From H111-94 sp034436045 (GTDB taxonomy: Bacteria > Chloroflexota > Ktedonobacteria > Ktedonobacterales > Ktedonobacteraceae), in NCBI GenBank assembly GCA_034436045.1, contig DAOTVZ010000084.1:10948-74947 (forward strand): a stretch of 64,000 nucleotides of DNA, given 5' to 3'. This document shows positions 58,763 to 64,000 of this stretch, in pieces. The position numbers and the translations under genes are program-made. The notes beneath the pieces are model-generated. The model searched no databases and had not been told where the DNA came from. It saw only the letters and a program-made list of their open reading frames with translations. Position 1 is the stretch's first letter. Every line of letters starts with the position of its first letter.

Positions 58763-60511
58763 ATGAATCACCAACATCGACCTGTAGATTCAGAATCATC
58801 GTCATTGGACGTTACCAGGATGCTCCAGGCTCTCAGCCGCCCGGAAGCTTTTCCGTTTGCCTTACCACCTGGGCAAATCATCCCGGTCATCCATACTCAC
58901 GCCTCTATTGTTCTGCTTACGCCGACGCTGGTCTATAAGCTGAAGAAACCAAAGAACTTTGGGTTTTTCGATTATTCGACCCCCATGCAGCGTCGTCACT
59001 TTTGCATCCAGGAAGTGTTGGTGAATACCCGCTTCGCTCCTGGCATCTATATCGGCGTTGCGCCGGTTGTATATTCTAATGACGGCTATCTTTCCTTTGG
59101 CGAGGTATTACCTGTAGATAATCTCCCCTTGCCTGGGAGCGCATTGGGTGAGGGTACTATCGTCGATTATGCGGTCGTCATGCAACGTTTGCCGGATGAG
59201 GCAACACTGGAGTTTCTGGTGCAAACTGGTGCAGCCACCGCTGAACAACTTGCCCGCGTCGGGCGTTATGTGGCAACCTTCCATGCGACCGCTCCGACCA
59301 GCGCACACATTGCGCACTTTGGTTCGCTGGACGTGGTACGCCAGAACTGGGAAGAGAACTTTGCTCAGATGCAGCCCTTGATCGGTCGCACGTTAGAAGG
59401 GGCCGTGTATGAACGCATCGAGACCTTCGCTCGCCACTTCATGCAGGAACGTACCCAACTCTTTGAGCTACGCATCCGTGATGGATATGTTCGTGACTGT
59501 CATGGCGACTTGCGACTTCAACATGTGTACCTGCTAGACACCCGGCCTATGAAGCTCACTCAGTCCTTGCCCCCCATCGTTATTCTGGACGGTATTGAAT
59601 TCAATGAACGGTTCCGCTATAGCGACGTGGCGGCAGAGGTGGCTTTCCTGACCATGGAACTGGATGCTGCTTACCGCAACGATCTTGCGCGGGCCTTCGT
59701 AGACGCCTATGTCGCTGCCACCGGCGATGATGCCTTACGCGAATTACTACCTTTTTATTGCTGCTATCGTGCTTGTGTGCGTGGCAAGGTGTTGTCTTTT
59801 CAGCTTGAAGAGGCAGAGGTGCCGGAAGCGCAACGTCTGCTGGCACGGCAGCAGGCAACAAACCTCTTTGCCCTGGCCGCTGAGTATGCTACCGGCCCGA
59901 CAGTGCCGCTGCTCATCATGATTGGCGGCCTGATGGGCACAGGGAAAAGTACATTAGCACGCCAGCTTCATCATGAGTTGGGGTGGCCCTTGTTTTCTTC
60001 AGATGTCATACGCAAGCGTCTGGCGCACCTCGACCCATCGCATCCCCAGGCAGATGCCTTTGAACAGGGTCTGTACAGCCCACAGTGGACAGAGCGTACC
60101 TATCAAGCATTGCAAGCGGAAGCCAGCACTGCTCTGGCGCAAGGACGCTCCGTTTTGTTGGATGCTTCCTTCAGTCGTCGTGCAGAACGTCTGGCGATGA
60201 GTCGTGCCGCCAGGTTGCATGGAGCCAGCGCTATCTTTGTAGAGTGCATATGCCCGGCAGAGATCGTCCTGCAACGCCTGGAGCGGCGCTGGCTGGACAG
60301 GATACAGCAAGGTCAAGGCAACGCCTCTGATGGCCGACCTGAACTCTACATGGCCCAGAGCGCGCGCTGGGAGCCTTTCGATGAATACGAAGAGGCTGAA
60401 TGTCAACATTTACTAGTTTCAACTGCCCAGCCACCCACAAGCAGTTGTGCAGAACTGTTGGCGGCTTTGCATATCCCGCACTTCTCCTGTCCTCTTCAGT
60501 TATCGAAATGA
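58763..60511 (+). CDS. Kinase-fold and P-loop kinase fusion protein
   Basis: A 582-residue fusion. The N-terminal 370 residues resemble the aminoglycoside-phosphotransferase-like fold of COG2187: VYKLKKPKNFGFFDYST looks like the ATP lysine region, and VRDCHGDLRLQHVYLL is the catalytic loop (His-Gly-Asp). The C-terminal 180 residues have a Walker A (GGLMGTGKSTLARQL), an Asp-rich SSDVIRKRLAHLDP and an Arg-containing lid, like small-molecule kinases. The two enzymatic halves are often fused in this group; the substrate is unknown. A GGGAG lies before ATG 58763. Confidence 0.85.
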   Translation: MNHQHRPVDSESSSLDVTRMLQALSRPEAFPFALPPGQIIPVIHTHASIVLLTPTLVYKLKKPKNFGFFDYSTPMQRRHFCIQEVLVNTRFAPGIYIGVAPVVYSNDGYLSFGEVLPVDNLPLPGSALGEGTIVDYAVVMQRLPDEATLEFLVQTGAATAEQLARVGRYVATFHATAPTSAHIAHFGSLDVVRQNWEENFAQMQPLIGRTLEGAVYERIETFARHFMQERTQLFELRIRDGYVRDCHGDLRLQHVYLLDTRPMKLTQSLPPIVILDGIEFNERFRYSDVAAEVAFLTMELDAAYRNDLARAFVDAYVAATGDDALRELLPFYCCYRACVRGKVLSFQLEEAEVPEAQRLLARQQATNLFALAAEYATGPTVPLLIMIGGLMGTGKSTLARQLHHELGWPLFSSDVIRKRLAHLDPSHPQADAFEQGLYSPQWTERTYQALQAEASTALAQGRSVLLDASFSRRAERLAMSRAARLHGASAIFVECICPAEIVLQRLERRWLDRIQQGQGNASDGRPELYMAQSARWEPFDEYEEAECQHLLVSTAQPPTSSCAELLAALHIPHFSCPLQLSK

Positions 60512-60620
60512 GGAAGAAACGTCTCTGTCAGTGTTGTGTGCATAATGTGACTATGTCAGGGCTTGTGTGATGCAGAAATCGGGATAAGCTGTGATCTTTC
60601 TGAGAGATGTCTACGATGTC

Positions 60621-60649
60621 TTGTGACGCAATCGTGATATTCTTATGAT
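60621..60649 (+). promoter_or_regulatory. Promoter candidate of the hydrogenase operon
   Basis: TTGTGA (60621-60626), a 17-base spacer and TATGAT (60644-60649). A second possible pair is TTGACG (60665-60670), 17 bases, TATGAG (60688-60693). Both lie before the first hydrogenase gene at 60720. Confidence 0.45.
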
Positions 60650-60719
60650 ACCGTCCATGCATCCTTGACGGCTCCCATAGAGTAGACTATGAGATACTGA
60701 TGGAAAGAAGGGCGCAAGT

Positions 60720-61871
60720 ATGGGTCACCTCCTTCAGATTGATGATGTCATTATCATCGAACGGGAACAGCTTCAACAATTGCTCGTGGTGCTCCAGGAG
60801 CAGGGCTATACGGTGGTCGGGCCGACGGTGCGCGACCAGGCCATTGTCTACGACACCGTGACAACTCTTACAGACCTGCCTGTTGGTTATACCGACGAGC
60901 AGGACGGAGGAATCTATCGCCTCAAACGACGCACCGACGGGGCGCTATTTGGTTATGCCGTTGGGCCACAGTCCTGGAAACACTATCTTTTCCCCCCGCG
61001 CATTCGTTTATGGCAAGCCCGCCGTGAACAGGACGGTTTTCAGATCGAGCCGGAACGGCATGAAATGCAAAAATTTGCTTTTCTCGGTGTACGTGCGTGT
61101 GAATTGCACGCCATCGCCATCCAGGATCGTGTCTTCTTGCGCTCTCATTACGTCGATCCCCACTACCAGTCGCGTCGCCGCAATCTCTTTCTTATAGCCG
61201 TTAATTGTGGACATGCAGGGGGAACCTGCTTTTGTGTCTCCATGCAGACGGGGCCGAAGGTGACAGGGGACTTTGATCTGGCACTGACCGAGATACTGAC
61301 GCCTGAACGCCATTTCTTTGTCGTGCAGATTGGTAGCGAGGAAGGTGCGAGCATGCTTCAGGATATTCCGTATAAGCCAGCGAGCGATGAGGAGTTGCAG
61401 CAGGCAGAAGCGGTGGTTGCGCGTACTGCCCAGCAGATGGGTCGCCAGATGGAGACTAACGAGATCAAAGAGACGTTGTACCGCAATCTGGAGCACCCGC
61501 GCTGGCAGGAGGTGGCGTCGCGTTGTCTAACCTGTGGAAATTGCACGATGGTTTGTCCCACGTGCTTTTGTTCCGCCGTCGAGGATGTCACTGATCTGAC
61601 GGGGATGACTGCCGAACGCTGGCGCAGGTGGGACTCCTGTTTCACGATGGATTTTTCTCACTTAACCGGTGGCAGTGTACGGGCCTCGGCCAGTTCGCGC
61701 TATCGCCAGTGGATGACACATAAACTGGCAAGCTGGATTGATCAGTTTGGTACCTCCGGCTGTGTCGGGTGTGGACGCTGCATTACCTGGTGCCCGGTTG
61801 GCATTGATATTACAGAAGAGATGCGGGCGATTCGCGCCGACGACGCGACCAACGCGCCGCAGAATCATTAG
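60720..61871 (+). CDS. Hydrogenase beta subunit, 4Fe-4S dicluster protein (group 3b type)
   Basis: A 383-residue electron-transfer subunit related to the beta subunit of cytosolic sulfhydrogenase-type [NiFe] hydrogenases and to anaerobic sulfite reductase subunit A. It has FAFLGVRACELHAIAIQD and a CGHAGGTCFC cysteine set in the middle. Two 4Fe-4S motifs close it: RCLTCGNCTMVCPTC and GCVGCGRCITWCPVG. It passes electrons between the small subunit and the flavoprotein encoded two genes later. No signal peptide, so cytoplasmic. It is the first gene of the operon. Confidence 0.9.
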   Translation: MGHLLQIDDVIIIEREQLQQLLVVLQEQGYTVVGPTVRDQAIVYDTVTTLTDLPVGYTDEQDGGIYRLKRRTDGALFGYAVGPQSWKHYLFPPRIRLWQARREQDGFQIEPERHEMQKFAFLGVRACELHAIAIQDRVFLRSHYVDPHYQSRRRNLFLIAVNCGHAGGTCFCVSMQTGPKVTGDFDLALTEILTPERHFFVVQIGSEEGASMLQDIPYKPASDEELQQAEAVVARTAQQMGRQMETNEIKETLYRNLEHPRWQEVASRCLTCGNCTMVCPTCFCSAVEDVTDLTGMTAERWRRWDSCFTMDFSHLTGGSVRASASSRYRQWMTHKLASWIDQFGTSGCVGCGRCITWCPVGIDITEEMRAIRADDATNAPQNH

Positions 61872-61891
61872 AAGAAAGTGAGTGGAGTCTA

Positions 61892-62365
61892 ATGCAAGCG
61901 CACGATATCATTCTCGCGCAGCATCCTTTCTTTGCTGGTGTGAAACCACAGACCTGGTCGCTTATCACTCCTTGCGCGTCTTTTCTGCACGTTGATGCCG
62001 GGAAATATCTGTTTCACGAGGGGGAAGAGGCATTATACTTCTATATCCTCAGCGAAGGAAAAGTATTACTGGAAGCTTTTGATGCGCAACTGGGGGCTGT
62101 GCCTATCGAGACGATTGCCGCCGGTGATGTGCTGGGCTGGTCCTGGCTTTTTCCGCCTTATCGCTGGCATTTCAGTGCCAAAGCCCTTGCGCCGGTGCAG
62201 GCCGTAACGCTGGATGCTAGTTGCTTACGGGAAGCCTGTGAACGCGATCACGACTTTGGCTACGTGCTGGTCAGGCAAGTGGCGCAGGTGCTGATGCAAC
62301 GGCTCCAGGCCACGCGCCTGCAACTGCTCGATATCTATCGTACTCCAGAGAGAGGAAAGCGATGA
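61892..62365 (+). CDS. Cyclic-nucleotide-binding domain protein
   Basis: A 157-residue protein that is a CRP-like sensory domain alone: the beta-roll (FLHVDAGKYLFHEGEEALYF, YILSEGKVLLEA) is followed by a helix, with no helix-turn-helix. The segment where CRP has its phosphate-binding RxS reads PPYRWHFSAKAL, so cAMP binding is not assured. It lies inside the hydrogenase operon, and its stop overlaps the next start by four bases. Similar proteins occur in some other group 3b operons. A regulator or assembly factor of the complex is the likely role (inference). Confidence 0.8.
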   Translation: MQAHDIILAQHPFFAGVKPQTWSLITPCASFLHVDAGKYLFHEGEEALYFYILSEGKVLLEAFDAQLGAVPIETIAAGDVLGWSWLFPPYRWHFSAKALAPVQAVTLDASCLREACERDHDFGYVLVRQVAQVLMQRLQATRLQLLDIYRTPERGKR

Positions 62366-63219
62366 CGATGACATCGATAGCGCCGGAGTTGGCGCAAGAT
62401 CCAATGCTGCCGCGCCGCTATCGCATTCAGCGCGTGCAGCGTGAAATCTCAGATACCTTCACCTGGATACTGCAACCCGTTGAGGGTAACACGGTTTCTC
62501 CTTTCGCCTGCGGGCAATTTAACATGCTCTATGTCTTCGGGGTGGGGGAGATACCGATTTCGCTGAGCGGCGATCCCGGCAAGCCGGAATTGCTGGTACA
62601 TACCATTCGTGCGGCAGGCGCGGTTTCACGGGCCATGCAGACTTTGAAAGCGGGAACTGTTATTGGTGTGCGTGGCCCCTTTGGCGTGCCCTGGCCTGTC
62701 GAAGCGGCTCAGGGCAAGGATGTGGTGATTGTCGCGGGCGGCATCGGGCTAGCACCGCTACGTTCCGTAATGTACACTCTCCTGGCGCAGCGCGCGCGTT
62801 ATGGCCGGGTGGTACTCCTCTATGGAGCCAGAACGCCACAGGATATCCTCTATCATAAAGAGCTTGAGCGATGGCGCGCGCGTTTTGACCTCGACGTCGC
62901 TATCACAGTAGACCGTGCGAGCGGGGCATGGTTCGGCAATGTTGGTGTCGTGACCCGTTTAATACCACATGCCTCCTTTGACCCATCGAACGCTATCGCT
63001 ATGTTGTGTGGCCCGGAGATCATGATGCGCTTTACGGCTATAGAACTGGAGAAACGAGGTATGGCGGCAGAACATATTTTTCTTTCGATGGAGCGCAATA
63101 TGCACTGTGCCATTGGCTTCTGTGGACATTGCCAGTATAGTCCTTACTTTGTCTGTCGAGATGGCCCGGTATTTTCTTATGATCGTATCCGGGCGTTGCT
63201 GGTAAAACGGGAGATATAA
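62362..63219 (+). CDS. Hydrogenase gamma subunit, FAD/NAD(P) oxidoreductase
   Basis: A 285-residue ferredoxin-NADP reductase-like flavoprotein (HydG type). The FAD part contains PFACGQFNMLYVFG and IPISLSGDPGKP; the nucleotide part has GVRGPFGVPW, then IVAGGIGLAPLRSVM and LCGPEIMMRFT. The C-terminal CAIGFCGHCQYSPYFVC gives the four ligands of a [2Fe-2S] cluster. It would couple hydrogen oxidation to NAD(P) reduction. The start overlaps the upstream gene (ATGA), and five bases separate it from the small subunit gene. Confidence 0.9.
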   Translation: MTMTSIAPELAQDPMLPRRYRIQRVQREISDTFTWILQPVEGNTVSPFACGQFNMLYVFGVGEIPISLSGDPGKPELLVHTIRAAGAVSRAMQTLKAGTVIGVRGPFGVPWPVEAAQGKDVVIVAGGIGLAPLRSVMYTLLAQRARYGRVVLLYGARTPQDILYHKELERWRARFDLDVAITVDRASGAWFGNVGVVTRLIPHASFDPSNAIAMLCGPEIMMRFTAIELEKRGMAAEHIFLSMERNMHCAIGFCGHCQYSPYFVCRDGPVFSYDRIRALLVKREI

Positions 63220-63224
63220 AGGCT

Positions 63225-64000
63225 ATGGCGCGTACACATAAACCTCGGCTCGCTGTCTGGAAGTTCGCTTCCTGTGACGGTTGTCAACTGAGCTTGCTGG
63301 ACTGTGAAGATGAATTGCTGGCGCTGGCCGGGCAGCTTGAGATTGCCAAATTTCTTGAGGCGTCGCGGGCCGAGGTTAAAGGGCCATACGACCTCTCGCT
63401 GGTCGAAGGCTCGATTACTACGCCTCAGGACGAAGAGCGCATTCACCAGGTACGCCGCGCCTCGAAATACCTGGTCACAATTGGGGCCTGTGCGACCTCC
63501 GGGGGGATTCAAGCGCTGCGAAACTTTCAGGATGTCAAAGAATTTATGGCTGTTGTGTATGCCTCCCCTCAGTATATCGAAACGCTGAGCCATTCGACGC
63601 CCATTGCCGATCATGTCGCTGTCGATTTTGAGTTGCGTGGTTGCCCGATCAATAAAGATCAGTTGCTTGATGTCATTAGTGCATTTCTGCACGGGCGTCG
63701 GCCAGTAACTCCGGCGCACAGCGTCTGCATGGAGTGCAAATTGCGCGGGCTGGTCTGCGTCATGGTTGCGCATGGCACGCCTTGTCTGGGGCCAGTGACG
63801 CATGCCGGTTGCAACGCGCTCTGTCCGGCCTGTTCGCGTGGGTGTTATGGCTGCTTTGGCCCGAAAGAGACGCCCAATACCGTTGCCTTAAGCGCGCGCT
63901 GGCGTCAGCTTGGAGCGCAGGAGCGCGATCTTGTCCATGTATTCCGAAATTTTAACGCCAACGCTACTGAATTTCGACAGGAGAGTACACGGCATGAGTG
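63225..64000 (+). CDS. Hydrogenase small (delta) subunit, truncated by window end
   Basis: The frame from ATG 63225 is open to the right edge (258 codons). The proximal-cluster ligands are visible: ASCDGCQLSLLDCED (C17, C20), GACATSGG and GCPIN. The C-terminal part has further cysteines (CMECK, CNALCPACSRGCYGC) for two more 4Fe-4S clusters, as in the 20-kDa-subunit-like delta chain of cytosolic hydrogenases. The stop would be a TGA completed by the next base if that base is A. It overlaps the next start. Confidence 0.88.
   Translation, partial: MARTHKPRLAVWKFASCDGCQLSLLDCEDELLALAGQLEIAKFLEASRAEVKGPYDLSLVEGSITTPQDEERIHQVRRASKYLVTIGACATSGGIQALRNFQDVKEFMAVVYASPQYIETLSHSTPIADHVAVDFELRGCPINKDQLLDVISAFLHGRRPVTPAHSVCMECKLRGLVCVMVAHGTPCLGPVTHAGCNALCPACSRGCYGCFGPKETPNTVALSARWRQLGAQERDLVHVFRNFNANATEFRQESTRHE
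63994..64000 (+). CDS. Start of the next gene, probably hydrogenase large subunit
   Basis: ATG 63994 is preceded by ACAGGAGAG at a good distance and overlaps the end of the small subunit frame. Only two codons and one further base are in the window, so the identity is inferred from operon order only. Confidence 0.45.

Noticed and set aside
63177..63803. Minus-strand frame at the right end
   Set aside because: It lies opposite the hydrogenase small subunit, whose cluster cysteines are clear.

Overview
The window (64 kb, no rRNA, tRNA or CRISPR array seen) looks like chromosome from a heterotrophic bacterium of the Chloroflexota, most likely a Ktedonobacter-type lineage. This is an inference from the gene mix: a menaquinone/polyprenyl pair, many zinc-ribbon plus low-complexity proteins, serine/threonine-kinase-like scaffolds, a group 3b-like [NiFe] hydrogenase, a deoxyhypusine-synthase-like polyamine gene and a complex-I-like redox operon. 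I could not run a taxonomic search. Genes are densely packed on both strands. Most have Shine-Dalgarno sites of the AGGAG type. Several promoters have an extended -10 of the form TGN-TACAAT, TACACT or TATAAT.

Layout. 1-9.4 kb: a Pil/Chp-like chemosensory operon (two CheY-like receivers, CheW, a PilJ-like receptor with a long Q/N/G/F-rich tail, a very large CheA-type hybrid kinase, a small coiled-coil protein). 9.5-10.6 kb: leuB on the minus strand, facing a 34-bp-arm hairpin. 10.9-16.0 kb: an orphan complex-I-like redox operon (NuoB; a NuoI/NuoE-like chimera; NuoF; an 802-residue [2Fe-2S]/GltD-like/polyferredoxin protein). 16.5-23.6 kb: LysE-type exporter, GH1 glycosidase, PRC-barrel/BON protein, a Cys/Met PLP enzyme, a peroxiredoxin-fold protein without the catalytic Cys, a NUDIX hydrolase and a zinc-ribbon protein. 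23.8-25.7 kb: a zinc-ribbon pseudokinase. 25.8-30.1 kb: demethylmenaquinone methyltransferase, polyprenyl diphosphate synthase, a PflX-type radical SAM protein and an Arg/His-rich disordered protein. 30.5-34.6 kb: a lipoprotein, then speB, speD and a deoxyhypusine-synthase-like gene. 34.9-37.9 kb: an Rpn/PD-(D/E)XK-like gene with a decayed duplicate, and uvrB. 38.1-41.7 kb: a degenerate Clp-N/FtsH-like AAA protein with zinc ribbons, a zinc-ribbon membrane protein and a coiled-coil protein. 42.3-43.2 kb: class I aldolase.

43.4-47.1 kb is an AT-richer restriction-modification island with two D12-class adenine methyltransferases and an AlwI-like endonuclease. It is followed at 47.3-51.9 kb by a tightly coupled set of four shikimate-pathway homologues (AroQ-, AroA-, AroK- and AroE-like) and an MFS transporter, under a near-consensus promoter. 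Several substrate-contact residues are changed in these enzymes. This is the part of the window most likely to hold an undescribed pathway. 52-60.5 kb holds an extracellular TIM-barrel protein, Usp-type proteins, a P1B ATPase coupled to an exported-domain protein, and a kinase-fold/P-loop kinase fusion. 60.7-64 kb is the start of a group 3b-like hydrogenase operon with an embedded cyclic-nucleotide-binding domain protein. It runs off the right edge at the first codons of the large subunit.

Starts were often moved inside the longest open frame when a good ribosome binding site supported a later codon; this is stated where it matters. Family assignments and residue comparisons come from memory of the families, not from an alignment run here.
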